Under the pieces are notes generated by a model. That model made no database searches. It saw only the letters and a list, made by a program, of their open reading frames with translations, and was not told the origin of the DNA. The position numbers were made by a program, and so were the translations under genes. Below are positions 1 to 8,898 of a stretch of DNA of 64,000 nt, one piece after another. The number at the start of each line of letters is the position of its first letter. Position 1 is the first letter of the stretch. This stretch comes from Sphingomonas flavalba (lineage in GTDB: Bacteria; Pseudomonadota; Alphaproteobacteria; Sphingomonadales; Sphingomonadaceae), in NCBI RefSeq assembly GCF_004796535.1, contig NZ_SPHY01000010.1, forward strand, positions 1-64,000, written 5' to 3'.

Positions 1-623
1 TGGCGCCGGGCGAGCGCATCGAGCGGCGCGGCCAGCCGGCGCCGGGCGATCAGCTCGCGCGCCGACTGCCGTCGCAGCCGCGCCGCGATCGGCGCCGCGA
101 CGAGATTGGCGATCAGCGCGCCGTAAAGCGTGGCGAGCAGCGCGGTCGCCATCGCCCCGCCGATCGTCGCCGGGTCGTCCATCGCCCGGAACATCCTGAC
201 CAGCCCGAACAGCGTGCCGATCATCCCCATCGCCGGCGCGGTCTCCGCCGCCGCCGCCCAGAATTCGTGAACGATGCCGTGGCGCCCGGCCCGCGCGGTC
301 CGCTGCTCGCGCAACAGCGCCTCCATCGCCTCCGGCCCGGCGCCGTCGCCGATCGCGGCGATCGCCTCGGCCAGATCGGGGTCGGCGAGCAGTTCGGCGT
401 CGACCGCGACCAGATTGCCGCGCGACACCCGCTCCGCCTTCACCACCCGCGCGCGCGCGGCGTCGGTGTCGAACGGCCGGCCGAACATGCGCGGCAGCGC
501 GCGGAACGCCGCCAGCGTGTCGGCCAGCGGCCCGCGCGCAGCGGTCGCAGCCAGCGTCCCGCCGACAACGATCGCCAGCGCGGTCGGGTCGACGAAGGCG
601 GCAAGGAGGATCGGGCTCGTCAT
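1..623 (-). CDS. MotA/TolQ/ExbB-family stator protein (partial, runs off the left edge)
   Basis: Reading the minus strand from an ATG at 623 gives 207 open codons with no stop before the window edge. The protein starts MTSPILLAAFVDPTALAIVV, the N-terminal 'FVDP...GG' signature of PomA/MotA-type stators. A region near residues 130-190 has the MotA/ExbB channel pattern (APAMGMIGTLFGLVRM, then TIGGAMATALLATLYG). It would form the proton- or sodium-conducting stator ring with a MotB-type partner, probably encoded beyond base 1. It is divergent from the flgB operon and separate from the motAB pair at the operon's far end, so the strain may have two stator sets. TolQ/ExbB is a less likely alternative. 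C-terminus not visible. Confidence 0.8.
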   Translation of the reverse strand, partial: MTSPILLAAFVDPTALAIVVGGTLAATAARGPLADTLAAFRALPRMFGRPFDTDAARARVVKAERVSRGNLVAVDAELLADPDLAEAIAAIGDGAGPEAMEALLREQRTARAGRHGIVHEFWAAAAETAPAMGMIGTLFGLVRMFRAMDDPATIGGAMATALLATLYGALIANLVAAPIAARLRRQSARELIARRRLAAPLDALARR

Positions 624-773
624 CGCTCCGCGCGTTGCAAGGGGCGGGCCAACCGCTCCCCCGGCACCCGTCGCCCCTCGCCCGCCGCCCCGCCTTGCCG
701 CCGACCGGCAAAATCTTGCCGCCCGTTGCCGGTTGCTTGCCGTCTCAGGCGGCTCGCACCCCGTTTCGGGCAG

Positions 774-790
774 TTGGCACGGGCGTTGCT
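774..790 (+). promoter_or_regulatory. Sigma-54 (RpoN) promoter of the flgB operon
   Basis: The sequence TTGGCACGGGCGTTGCT matches the sigma-54 consensus YTGGCACG-N4-TTGCW at every defined position. GG (776-777) and GC (788-789) have the required -24/-12 spacing. Predicted transcription starts near base 800, about 25 bases before the flgB ATG. RpoN control of middle flagellar genes is established in Caulobacter and many other bacteria. Use of this exact site is inferred. Confidence 0.85.
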
Positions 791-826
791 AGGAAGCGGG
801 CGAACGATTGCGAGGACCCGAAGGCC

Positions 827-1183
827 ATGGCTTTCAACGACGACCTGTTTGGAGTGAGCGGAAAGGCGCTGGCGCTCAGATCGCAGCGGCTGGGCCTGCT
901 CGCGTCCAACATCGCCAATGCCTCCACCCCCGGCTTCAAGGCGAAGGACATCGACTTCGCGGAGGCGCTGCGCGCGGCGGAACGGCCGGGCGCGTCGCTC
1001 GGCACGGCCACCGCCTCCGCCACCAAATTCCGCATCCCGATGCAGCCGTCGCTCGACGGCAACACGGTCGAACTGAATACGGAACAGACCGCCTTCGCCG
1101 AGAACGCGGTCGCCTATCAGACCACCCTCTCCTTCCTCACCGGGCGGATCGGCACGATCACCCGCGCGCTCAGGGGCGAATGA
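827..1183 (+). CDS. flgB: Flagellar basal-body rod protein FlgB
   Basis: 118 aa, close to the usual FlgB length. The N-terminal rod-protein signature NIANASTPGFKAKD is at residues 28-41. The C-terminal helix typical of axial proteins follows. FlgB is a proximal rod subunit exported by the flagellar type III apparatus, so no signal peptide is expected and none is seen. The ATG at 827 is chosen because it begins the conserved region and sits just downstream of the sigma-54 promoter. An in-frame upstream extension has no conserved content. First gene of the flg operon; its TGA overlaps the flgC ATG. Confidence 0.95.
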   Translation: MAFNDDLFGVSGKALALRSQRLGLLASNIANASTPGFKAKDIDFAEALRAAERPGASLGTATASATKFRIPMQPSLDGNTVELNTEQTAFAENAVAYQTTLSFLTGRIGTITRALRGE

Positions 1184-1593
1184 GCATGGCCCAGCCGCTT
1201 TCCATCTTCGACGTCGCCGGGCGCGCCATGTCGGCGCAGCTGACCCGGCTCAACACCACCGCGTCCAACCTCGCCAATGCCGGCGGCGTGTCGGGCAGCG
1301 AGGCGGAAGCCTATCGCACGATGAAGCCGGTGTTCCGCACCAGCTTCGACAAGGCGAGCGGCCTGTCCACCGTCGACGTCGCCGGCCTGGTCACCGCCGG
1401 CCCGGCGCCGACCAAGCGCCACGACCCGACCCATCCGATGGCCAATGCCGACGGCGACGTGTTCGACGCCGCGGTGGACGAGACAAGGGAATTCATCGAC
1501 ATGCTCGAAACCGCCCGCAACTATCAGAACAATGTCGAGGTGATGCAGACCGCCAAGGGCCTGATCCTCGATACGCTGAAGCTCGGCCGATGA
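1180..1593 (+). CDS. flgC: Flagellar basal-body rod protein FlgC
   Basis: 137 aa proximal rod protein. It has the FlgC beginning (PLSIFDVAGRAMSAQ), a NLANAGG rod motif at residues 30-36, and the C-terminal coiled-coil segment ending EVMQTAKGLILDTLKLGR. The start at 1180 overlaps the flgB stop (ATGA). A second in-frame ATG at 1186 is possible. It polymerises with FlgB, FlgF and FlgG between the MS-ring and the hook. Confidence 0.95.
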   Translation: MSMAQPLSIFDVAGRAMSAQLTRLNTTASNLANAGGVSGSEAEAYRTMKPVFRTSFDKASGLSTVDVAGLVTAGPAPTKRHDPTHPMANADGDVFDAAVDETREFIDMLETARNYQNNVEVMQTAKGLILDTLKLGR

Positions 1594-2297
1594 GCACGGT
1601 CGACAGCAGCGCGGCGTTCGATCAGGCGCTCGCCGGCCTCGGCATCAGCCGCTACGGCGTGGCGGGCGATACGGAGGTCAAGACCGCCGCGCAGGCGCAG
1701 ACGCTGGGGCAGAAGGATTTCCTCGCCCTGCTCACCGCCCAGCTCAACAATCAGGATCCGTTCGATCCGGTGAAGAACGAGGACATGGTCGCGCAGATGG
1801 CGACCTTCTCGACCAACGCCGGCATCTCGGAAATGAACACCACGCTGAAAAGCCTGGCGGCGCAGATGCAGGCGCAGGTCGCCGGCCAGGCGCTCGGCTA
1901 TGTCGGCAAGACGGTGCTGGTCAAGGGCGACACCGCCTATCCGCAGACCGGCGGCGGCTTCGCCGCATCGGTCGATCTCGGCGCCGACGCGAGCGCGGTC
2001 GAAGTGACGATCAGCGGCAGCGACGGCAATGTGCTGCGCACGCTCTCGCTCGGCCCGCAGGCGGCCGGCCAGGTCGATTTCGACTGGGACGGCAAGGACG
2101 AGGCCGGCAACGCGGTCGACGGCGGGCCGTTCAAGGTCGCCGCCCGCGCGGTCACCGCCGACGGCGGCGTCGCCGTGCCGGTGCTGGTCTGGGCGCCGGT
2201 CACCTCCGTCACCATGGGCAGCGACGCACAGGCGCCGATGCTCAACATCGTCGGCCTCGGCCAGCAACCGCTCACCGCCGTCCGCGAAGTCGGCTGA
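1590..2297 (+). CDS. flgD: Flagellar hook capping protein FlgD
   Basis: 235 aa. The FlgD signature FLALLTAQLNNQDPFDP is at residues 44-60. It is followed by an alpha-helical linker and a beta-rich C-terminal region with a FlgD Ig-like pattern (DFDWDGKDEAGN, about 163-174). FlgD caps the growing hook and directs FlgE assembly. ATGA overlap with the flgC stop indicates translational coupling. Confidence 0.94.
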   Translation: MSTVDSSAAFDQALAGLGISRYGVAGDTEVKTAAQAQTLGQKDFLALLTAQLNNQDPFDPVKNEDMVAQMATFSTNAGISEMNTTLKSLAAQMQAQVAGQALGYVGKTVLVKGDTAYPQTGGGFAASVDLGADASAVEVTISGSDGNVLRTLSLGPQAAGQVDFDWDGKDEAGNAVDGGPFKVAARAVTADGGVAVPVLVWAPVTSVTMGSDAQAPMLNIVGLGQQPLTAVREVG

Positions 2298-2325
2298 ACC
2301 CCATCCCCCCAAGGAGTAACTCCCG

Positions 2326-3633
2326 ATGTCCTTCTACACCTCGCTTTCGGGCCTGCAGGGCGCCCAGACCGAATTGTCGACCATCTCGCACAATCTGGCG
2401 AATGTCGGCACCAACGGCTTCAAGCGCAGCCGCGTCGAATTCGGCGACGTCATCGCCTCGTCGGTCACGCGCAGCCCGACGCAGATCGTCGGCTCCGGCA
2501 CCTTCGTCAAATCGATCACCCAGCAGTTCGGGCAGGGCGGGCTTCAGCAGTCGCAGTCGTCACTCGACATCGCGATCAGCGGCGAAGGATTCTTCGTGAT
2601 CAAGCCCAACGCCAATACCGCGCAGGTCGCCTTCACCCGCAACGGCGCCTTCTCGGTCTCGGCCGACCGCTATGTCGTCGACGCGCAGGGCTCGGCGCTT
2701 CAGGTCTATCCGGTCGACGGCAGCGGCACGGTCGTCGCCACCGGCATCGGCTCGACGGAAAGCCTGCGCCTGCCGCTGACCAGCGGCACCCCGCAGGCGA
2801 CGCAGGACGTGCAGATCTCGGTCAACCTGTCGGCCAACGGCAAGGTGCCGTCCGCCGATCCGGTCTATTCGGCGACCAATCCCTATCAGTTCGATCGCTT
2901 CGATCCGGATACCTACAATTATTCGGCGGCGACGGTGATCTACGATTCCGTCGGCAATCCGATGACGCTGACCAGCTATTATGTCCGCGAAACCACGCCG
3001 ACCTCGGCCGATCCGTCGAGCAACTGGACGGTCTACAACTTCGTCGGCGACAAGCAGTTGTCGTCCGATCCGGCGGACCCGGACGGCGGCGTGCCGGTCA
3101 CGCTCAGCTTCGACAATAACGGCGTGCTGACCAACCAGAGCGGTCCGGTCCAGTTCGCGACGATTACCCCGGCCGGCGCCGCGCCGCAGGACCTGACGAT
3201 CGATTTCTCGATCTCGACCACCCAGCGCGCCGCCGCCTATTCGATTACCGCGCAGAACCAGGACGGCGAACCGGTCGGCCAGCTGGAAGGCGTCACCGTC
3301 GATCCCAACGGCATCGTCCGCGCCAGCTTCTCCAACGGCCAGACCCAGGCGCTCGGCAAGATCGCCCTCGCCCAGTTCTCCAACCCGCAGGGCCTGCGCC
3401 AGCTCGGCAACAGCTACTGGTCGGCGACCGGCATCTCGGGCGAGGCGCGGCTCGGCGAACCCGGCCTCGGCGGCTTCGGCAATCTGATGTCGGGCGCGAT
3501 CGAGCGGTCGAATGTCGACATCACCGAGGAACTGGTCGGCCTGATCGCCGCCCAGCGCAATTTCCAGGCGAATGCGAAGGCGATCGATACCGCCAACACG
3601 CTCAGCCAGACGATCATCAACATCCGCGGATAA
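2326..3633 (+). CDS. flgE: Flagellar hook protein FlgE
   Basis: 435 aa, typical of FlgE. The N-terminal axial-protein motif NLANVGTNGFKRSR is at residues 23-36. There is a long variable central domain and a C-terminal motif EELVGLIAAQRNFQANAK. It forms the flexible hook polymer. An AAGGAG ribosome site precedes the ATG. Located between flgD and flgF, as in most flg operons. Confidence 0.96.
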   Translation: MSFYTSLSGLQGAQTELSTISHNLANVGTNGFKRSRVEFGDVIASSVTRSPTQIVGSGTFVKSITQQFGQGGLQQSQSSLDIAISGEGFFVIKPNANTAQVAFTRNGAFSVSADRYVVDAQGSALQVYPVDGSGTVVATGIGSTESLRLPLTSGTPQATQDVQISVNLSANGKVPSADPVYSATNPYQFDRFDPDTYNYSAATVIYDSVGNPMTLTSYYVRETTPTSADPSSNWTVYNFVGDKQLSSDPADPDGGVPVTLSFDNNGVLTNQSGPVQFATITPAGAAPQDLTIDFSISTTQRAAAYSITAQNQDGEPVGQLEGVTVDPNGIVRASFSNGQTQALGKIALAQFSNPQGLRQLGNSYWSATGISGEARLGEPGLGGFGNLMSGAIERSNVDITEELVGLIAAQRNFQANAKAIDTANTLSQTIINIRG

Positions 3634-3658
3634 CTGACGGAGCGGATGGAGCGGCACG

Positions 3659-4402
3659 ATGGATAAGCTGATCTACACGGCCTATTCGGGACTGCGCGGC
3701 CACATGGCCGCGCAGGCCGCGATCGCCAACAACATCGCCAACGGATCGACCACCGGCTTCAAGGCTGACAAGGTCGATTTCGAACGGCTGACGCTGACCG
3801 GCCCGACCTTCGAATCGCGCGCGCCGACCTCGGAAGAAGTCATCGATGCCGACCGGCAGGCCGGCGCCGTCACCCATACCGGCCGCGATCTCGACGTCGC
3901 GGTCAACGGCGACGCGTGGCTGGCCGTGCAGGCGGCGGACGGCACGGAAGGCTATACCCGGCGCGGCGACCTGACGATCGCGCCGTCGGGCGTGCTCCAG
4001 ACCGGGGACGGCTTTCCAGTCATCGGCCAGAGCGGGCCGATCACCATCCCGCCCGCCGCGAAGGTGACGATCGCCGGCGACGGCTCGATCCTGGTCGTGC
4101 CGCCCGGCGGCGACCTCGACAAGCCGCAGATCCTCGACCGGCTGAAGCTGGCCAGCCCGAAGGGCACGGAAACGCTGAAGGGGCTGGACAACCTGCTGCG
4201 CGTCAAGGGCGGCGGCGCGCTGCCGGCCGATCTCGACGCCTCGGTCACCGCACAGTCGCTGGAAGGATCGAACGTCAACATGATGGAATCGCTGGTCGCG
4301 ATGATCGAGAACCAGCGCAGCTACGAGATCCACGCGAAGCTGCTCTCCACCACCAAGGACATGGACGAAAGCGGCGCATCGCTGATGCGCATGCCGGGCT
4401 AA
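3659..4402 (+). CDS. flgF: Flagellar basal-body rod protein FlgF
   Basis: 247 aa. The N-terminal motif NNIANGSTTGFKAD is at residues 24-37. The C-terminus (SLVAMIENQRSYEIHAK) is the conserved rod-protein helix. A proximal rod subunit. The identity as FlgF rather than FlgG rests on its order (directly before flgG) and its more divergent sequence. Confidence 0.93.
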   Translation: MDKLIYTAYSGLRGHMAAQAAIANNIANGSTTGFKADKVDFERLTLTGPTFESRAPTSEEVIDADRQAGAVTHTGRDLDVAVNGDAWLAVQAADGTEGYTRRGDLTIAPSGVLQTGDGFPVIGQSGPITIPPAAKVTIAGDGSILVVPPGGDLDKPQILDRLKLASPKGTETLKGLDNLLRVKGGGALPADLDASVTAQSLEGSNVNMMESLVAMIENQRSYEIHAKLLSTTKDMDESGASLMRMPG

Positions 4403-4416
4403 GGAAGGATTGAACG

Positions 4417-5205
4417 ATGACCTCTGCCGCGATGCACATCGCCCGCACCGGGCTGGATGCCCAGAACGAGCGGATGCGCGTGATCTCGAACAACCTCGCC
4501 AACGTCAACACGACGGGGTTCAAGCGCGACCGCGCCAATTTCGAGACCCTCGCCTATCAGACGATCACCCAGAGCGGGGCGCCGTCCACGGCGGAAACCA
4601 AATACGCGACCGGGCTCAACCTCGGCACCGGCGTCCGGCTCGCCGGCACCTCGCGCATCGAAACCCAGGGCTCGCTGCAACAGACCGGCAACGCGCTCGA
4701 CATGGCGCTCGACGGCGACGGCTATTTCCAGGTGCAGCTGCCCAACAGCCAATTGGGCTACACCCGCGCCGGCAATTTCGGCCGCTCGCCGGAAGGGCTG
4801 CTGGTCACCGCCGAGGGCTATCAGGTGATGCCCGGCATCACCATCCCGGAAGGCGCGACGGCGATCGCGGTCGGCAATGACGGCACCGTCTCTGCGGTCG
4901 TCCCCGGCCAGGCCGAACCGGCCCAGCTCGGCCAGATTCAGGTCGCCAGCTTTCCCAACCCGGCCGGGCTGACGCCGACCGGCGACAACTACCTGCTCGA
5001 AACCGCCGGCAGCGGCCCCGCCAATATCGGCATCGCCGGGCAGGACGGCCGCGGCCGCATCCGCCAGAACATGCTGGAAGGCTCGAACGTCAACGTCGTC
5101 GAGGAACTCGTCGACATGATCGAGACCCAGCGCGCCTACGAGGTCAATTCGAAGATGATCTCCGCCACCGACCAGATGCTGCAATATGTCAACCAGACCC
5201 TTTAA
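4417..5205 (+). CDS. flgG: Flagellar distal rod protein FlgG
   Basis: 262 aa, the conserved FlgG length. NNLANVNTTGFKRDRA is at residues 25-40 and the C-terminal ELVDMIETQRAYEVNSK is near-invariant in FlgG. It builds the distal rod that passes through the P and L rings. An AAGGA ribosome site precedes the ATG. The 3' end overlaps flgH by 20 bases in another frame. Confidence 0.96.
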   Translation: MTSAAMHIARTGLDAQNERMRVISNNLANVNTTGFKRDRANFETLAYQTITQSGAPSTAETKYATGLNLGTGVRLAGTSRIETQGSLQQTGNALDMALDGDGYFQVQLPNSQLGYTRAGNFGRSPEGLLVTAEGYQVMPGITIPEGATAIAVGNDGTVSAVVPGQAEPAQLGQIQVASFPNPAGLTPTGDNYLLETAGSGPANIGIAGQDGRGRIRQNMLEGSNVNVVEELVDMIETQRAYEVNSKMISATDQMLQYVNQTL

Positions 5206-5872
5206 GCTCGCCCGCCATGCCGCCGTCGCCGGCGTGCTGGTCGCCCTCGTCGCCGCCGCTCCGGCGCTGGCGAAGAAGCGCCCGGCCGCCGATTACGCAC
5301 CGACGCTGGCACCGGCGCCCGTCGCCGCGCCCGTCGCCAACGGCGCCATCTATCAGGCGTCCGCCGGCTATTCGGCGCTGTACGAAGGCACCCGCGCCCG
5401 CCGCGTCGGCGACATGATCACCATCCTGCTCGTCGAGCAGACGGTGGCGCAGAAGGTCGCCGGCTCGACGACGGCGCGGCAGGGCGGCATCGGCCTGACC
5501 CCGCCGAAGGTCGGCCCGCTGTCCTTCGTGCCGGACGGCGCGCTGCAGGCGTCGGGCGATCAGGGCTTCAACGGCAAAGGCACCGCCGAGCAGTCGAACA
5601 AGCTGCAGGGCGAAGTCAGCGTCACCGTCGCGGACGTCTTGCCCAACGGCATCATGCGTGTGCGCGGGCAGAAACAGGTCACGCTCAACCGCGGCGACGA
5701 ATACATCCAGATCTCCGGCCTGATCCGCCCGGCCGACGTCGACGCCTACAACCGGGTGCTGTCGACCCGCGTCGCCGACGCCCGCATCACCTACACCGGC
5801 AAGGGCGACGTTCAGCGGGCCAGCCGGCAGGGCTGGCTCCAGCGCTTCTTCTCCGCCGTCAGCCCCTTCTAG
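5186..5872 (+). CDS. flgH: Flagellar L-ring protein FlgH (no lipobox cysteine)
   Basis: 228 aa. A signal peptide spans about residues 1-29 (hydrophobic AVAGVLVALVAAAPALA), with likely cleavage after ALA. The conserved L-ring body follows, with GDMITILLVEQTVAQ and, near the C-terminus, ISGLIRPADVD. FlgH forms the outer-membrane L ring and is normally a lipoprotein. This sequence contains no cysteine anywhere, so it cannot be lipidated by the usual route. The start within flgG (20-base overlap) is the only ATG giving the signal peptide. Confidence 0.94.
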   Translation: MSTRPFKLARHAAVAGVLVALVAAAPALAKKRPAADYAPTLAPAPVAAPVANGAIYQASAGYSALYEGTRARRVGDMITILLVEQTVAQKVAGSTTARQGGIGLTPPKVGPLSFVPDGALQASGDQGFNGKGTAEQSNKLQGEVSVTVADVLPNGIMRVRGQKQVTLNRGDEYIQISGLIRPADVDAYNRVLSTRVADARITYTGKGDVQRASRQGWLQRFFSAVSPF

Positions 5873-5880
5873 GAACACCC

Positions 5881-6975
5881 ATGCGCCCGATCCTCATCCT
5901 CCTCGCCGCGCTCGCCGCGCTCGCCGCCCCGGCCCATGCCCAGCGGGTCAAGGACCTCGGTGCCTTCGCCGGCGTCCGCGCCAACCAGCTTGTCGGCTAC
6001 GGCATCGTCGTCGGCCTCGCCGGCACCGGCGACGACAATCTGGAATACACGATCCAGGGGATGAAGGGCGCCGCCGAACGCTTCGGCCTCGTCCTGCCGC
6101 CCAATGTCAACCCGACGCTGAAGAACGCGGCGGCGGTGATGGTGACGGCGGAACTGCCGCCCTTCGCCAAGCCGGGCCAGCGCATCGACGTCACGGTCGG
6201 CGCGATCGGCAAGGCCAAGAGCCTGCGCGGCGGCAGCCTGCTGATGACGCCGCTGCGCGGCGCCGACGGCCAGGTCTACGCAATGGCGCAGGGCACGCTC
6301 GCGGTCGGCGGCCTCGGCGTCGAGGGCAGCGACGGGTCGAAGGTGACGGTCAACGTCCCCTCCTCCGGCCGCATCCCGGACGGCGCCTCGGTCGAACGCG
6401 AAGTGGCGACCGGCTTCGCCGACAGCGCCCATCTCGTGTTCAATCTCGCCAAGGCGGATTTCACCACCTCCGAACGCGTCGCCGCCGCCATCAACGCCCG
6501 GCTCGGCGCCGGTACCGCCCGCGCGGTCGACGCCGTCTCGGTCACCGTCGCCGCCGCGCCGGGCGCCAGCGTCCGCACCGCGCTGATGAGCGATATCGAG
6601 AATATCCAGGTCGTCGCGGCGGAGCCGCCGGCCCGGGTCATCGTCAACGCCCGCACCGGCACCGTCGTCATCAACTCGGCGGTCCGCGTCGGCCCGGCGG
6701 CGGTCAGCCACGGCCGGCTGACGGTCAAGATCGACGAAAAGCCGCGGATCAGCCAGCCGATGCCGTTCAGCCGCGGCGAAACCGCGGTCGAACCGTCGAG
6801 CCGGATCGCGATCGAGGAGGAACGCCGGCCGATGTTCATGCTCGATCCCGGCCCGCAGCTCGGCGACATCGTCAAGGCGGTGAACGGCGTCGGCGCTTCT
6901 CCGGCCGACCTCGTCGCCATCCTCGAAGCGTTGAAGGAAGCCGGCGCGCTGCGCGCCGAGCTGATCGTGCTGTGA
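5881..6975 (+). CDS. flgI: Flagellar P-ring protein FlgI
   Basis: 364 aa. A clear Sec signal peptide (about residues 1-20, ending AHA) is followed by the conserved FlgI start RVKDLGAFAGVRANQLVGYG. The C-terminal segment with DIVKAVNGVGASPADLVAILEALKEAGAL is typical. It forms the periplasmic P ring. The P-ring chaperone gene flgA, often nearby in other species, is not in this operon. Confidence 0.96.
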   Translation: MRPILILLAALAALAAPAHAQRVKDLGAFAGVRANQLVGYGIVVGLAGTGDDNLEYTIQGMKGAAERFGLVLPPNVNPTLKNAAAVMVTAELPPFAKPGQRIDVTVGAIGKAKSLRGGSLLMTPLRGADGQVYAMAQGTLAVGGLGVEGSDGSKVTVNVPSSGRIPDGASVEREVATGFADSAHLVFNLAKADFTTSERVAAAINARLGAGTARAVDAVSVTVAAAPGASVRTALMSDIENIQVVAAEPPARVIVNARTGTVVINSAVRVGPAAVSHGRLTVKIDEKPRISQPMPFSRGETAVEPSSRIAIEEERRPMFMLDPGPQLGDIVKAVNGVGASPADLVAILEALKEAGALRAELIVL

Positions 6976-7301
6976 CGGCGCCGGTCTCCGGCGTCGGCGG
7001 CGCCGCGCCCGACAGCAGCCGCCTCGCCACCGCCGACAATCTGAAGGCGGCCGGCGAGAAGTTCGAATCGCTGTTCATCGGCATGATGCTGAAATCGATG
7101 CGGCAGGCGAAGCTCGCCGACGGCCTGTTCGAAAACGACGCGCAGAACCAGTTCCGCGACATGCAGGATACTAAGCTTTCCGAAGCGATGGCCGTTCATA
7201 CGCCCATGGGGATCGGCAAGGCGATGACCGAATTCCTCGCCCGCAGCCAGCCGGCTCTGGCCGATCCCGGCCAGCCGCCGCCACAGGGGAGTAAGGAATG
7301 A
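6972..7301 (+). CDS. flgJ: Flagellar rod-binding protein FlgJ, N-terminal domain only
   Basis: 109 aa starting at a GTG that overlaps the flgI stop (GTGA). It matches only the rod-binding N-terminal half of enteric FlgJ: FESLFIGMMLKSMRQAKL, then ENDAQNQFRDMQDTKLSEAM. The C-terminal peptidoglycan-hydrolase domain of enteric FlgJ is absent. Single-domain FlgJ proteins are common in alphaproteobacteria, where a separate lytic enzyme is expected to open the wall for the rod. Confidence 0.9.
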   Translation: MTAPVSGVGGAAPDSSRLATADNLKAAGEKFESLFIGMMLKSMRQAKLADGLFENDAQNQFRDMQDTKLSEAMAVHTPMGIGKAMTEFLARSQPALADPGQPPPQGSKE

Positions 7302-8887
7302 GCGATCTACTCTCCATCGGCGCCAGCGGCGTCCGCGCCTATCAGAGCGCGCTGAACGTCATCGGCGAGAATATCTCGAACGCCAGCACCACCGGCTATA
7401 TCCGGCGCGACGCCACCTTGCGCGAGGTGGCTGGCGCCAGCGGCGGCATCTTGCAGATCAACGCGCCGATCGGCCACGGCGTGATCTCCACCGGCGTCAC
7501 CCGCAGCTGGGATCAATTCCGCGCCGCCGAGGTCCGCACCGCCACCTCGGAATCGCAGCGCAGCCAGGCCGGCATCGTCTGGCTCCAGCAGATCGAGAGC
7601 AGCCTGACCAACGGCGGCCTCGCCGGCGCGATGACCGCCTATTTCAACGCCGCGCAGGGCGTCGCCGCCGATCCGACCGGCATCGCCCCGCGCCAGACGA
7701 TGATCGACGCCGGCAGCGCGCTGGTCGGCGCGTTCAACCGCACCGCCGCCGGTCTCGCCGCCACCGCCGCCGATCTGGAAGCGACGGCGCAAAACAGCGT
7801 CGACAAGCTGAACGGCCTGCTCGGCAGCCTGGCCACCGCCAACGCCGGCATCGGCCGCGCCGCGCCGGGCAGCAACGCTCAGGCGCAGTTGTTCGACCAG
7901 CGCGACCAGCTTCTCGACCAGATCAGCGCGCTGGTGTCGATCAGCGTCACCACCGACGCGCGCGGCGCCGCCACCGTCAGCCTCAACCAGCCCGGCGGCC
8001 CGGTGCTGGTCGACAATGTCCAGACCCGGACGGTGTCGGTGGCGACGAACAGCGACGGCACCATCGCCTATACCCTGAACCAGAGCGGCGGACCGCAGGC
8101 GATCGCGCCAAAGGGCGGCTCCCTTGCCGGGCTGGCCGACGCCGCGCTGCGCGTCGCCGACGCCCGCCAGACCATCGACGCAATCGCCACCGATTTCGCC
8201 GACCAGACCCGGCAGGTCCAGCTTGCCGGCGTCGACCTCGACGGCAACGACGGCGCCGCGCTGTTCGACGCGACCGGCGGCGCCGCCGGGCTGGCGATGA
8301 CCACTGACAATCCGCGCGCGATTGCCGCTGCCGCCCGCTGGGCGATCGGCGGCGCGGCGGGCAATGGCGGCAACGCGACAATCAGCGTCACCGGCGGCCC
8401 GGCCGGCGGCGCCTACGGCGTCACCATCGCCGGCGGCACGCTGACCCTGGTCGATCCGGTCACCGGCAGCGCCCTCGCCTCCGCCGCCTACACGCCCGGC
8501 ACCGCCGTCACCCTCGGCGGGATGAGCATCACCGTCACCGGCACGCCGGCGGACGGCGACAGCTTTTCCGTCGCGCGCAGCGCGGCCAACAGCCGCGACA
8601 ATACCAACCTCGCCGCGCTCGCCGCGCTGCGCACCAGCGCCGGCCTCGAAGCCGGGATCGCCGGGCTGACCTCGTCCAACGCGTCCGCCCTTGCCTCGCG
8701 CAAGTCGGTGGCGGCGGCGCAAAGCGCGATCCTCGACGGCGCGGTCGCCGCGCGCGATTCCGTCTCCGGCGTCAACCTCGACAACGAGGCGGTGGAGTTG
8801 ATGCGCTTCCAGCAGGCTTACGCCGCGTCGAGCCGGATCATCCAGGTTGCGCGCGACACCTTCCAGACCATTCTCGATATCCGCTGA
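7298..8887 (+). CDS. flgK: Flagellar hook-associated protein 1, FlgK
   Basis: 529 aa. The axial motif ENISNASTTGYIRR is at residues 24-37. A large variable middle follows, and the C-terminal VNLDNEAVELMRFQQAYAAS is characteristic of FlgK. It forms the first hook-filament junction ring. The ATG overlaps the flgJ stop (ATGA). The central part is Ala/Gly/Thr-rich, as usual for HAP1 proteins. Confidence 0.94.
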   Translation: MSDLLSIGASGVRAYQSALNVIGENISNASTTGYIRRDATLREVAGASGGILQINAPIGHGVISTGVTRSWDQFRAAEVRTATSESQRSQAGIVWLQQIESSLTNGGLAGAMTAYFNAAQGVAADPTGIAPRQTMIDAGSALVGAFNRTAAGLAATAADLEATAQNSVDKLNGLLGSLATANAGIGRAAPGSNAQAQLFDQRDQLLDQISALVSISVTTDARGAATVSLNQPGGPVLVDNVQTRTVSVATNSDGTIAYTLNQSGGPQAIAPKGGSLAGLADAALRVADARQTIDAIATDFADQTRQVQLAGVDLDGNDGAALFDATGGAAGLAMTTDNPRAIAAAARWAIGGAAGNGGNATISVTGGPAGGAYGVTIAGGTLTLVDPVTGSALASAAYTPGTAVTLGGMSITVTGTPADGDSFSVARSAANSRDNTNLAALAALRTSAGLEAGIAGLTSSNASALASRKSVAAAQSAILDGAVAARDSVSGVNLDNEAVELMRFQQAYAASSRIIQVARDTFQTILDIR

Positions 8888-8898
8888 GGAGCCCGGCG

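Noticed and set aside
274-792. Plus-strand open frames near the left edge
   Set aside because: The minus strand here encodes a convincing MotA-family protein, so the plus frames are shadows.
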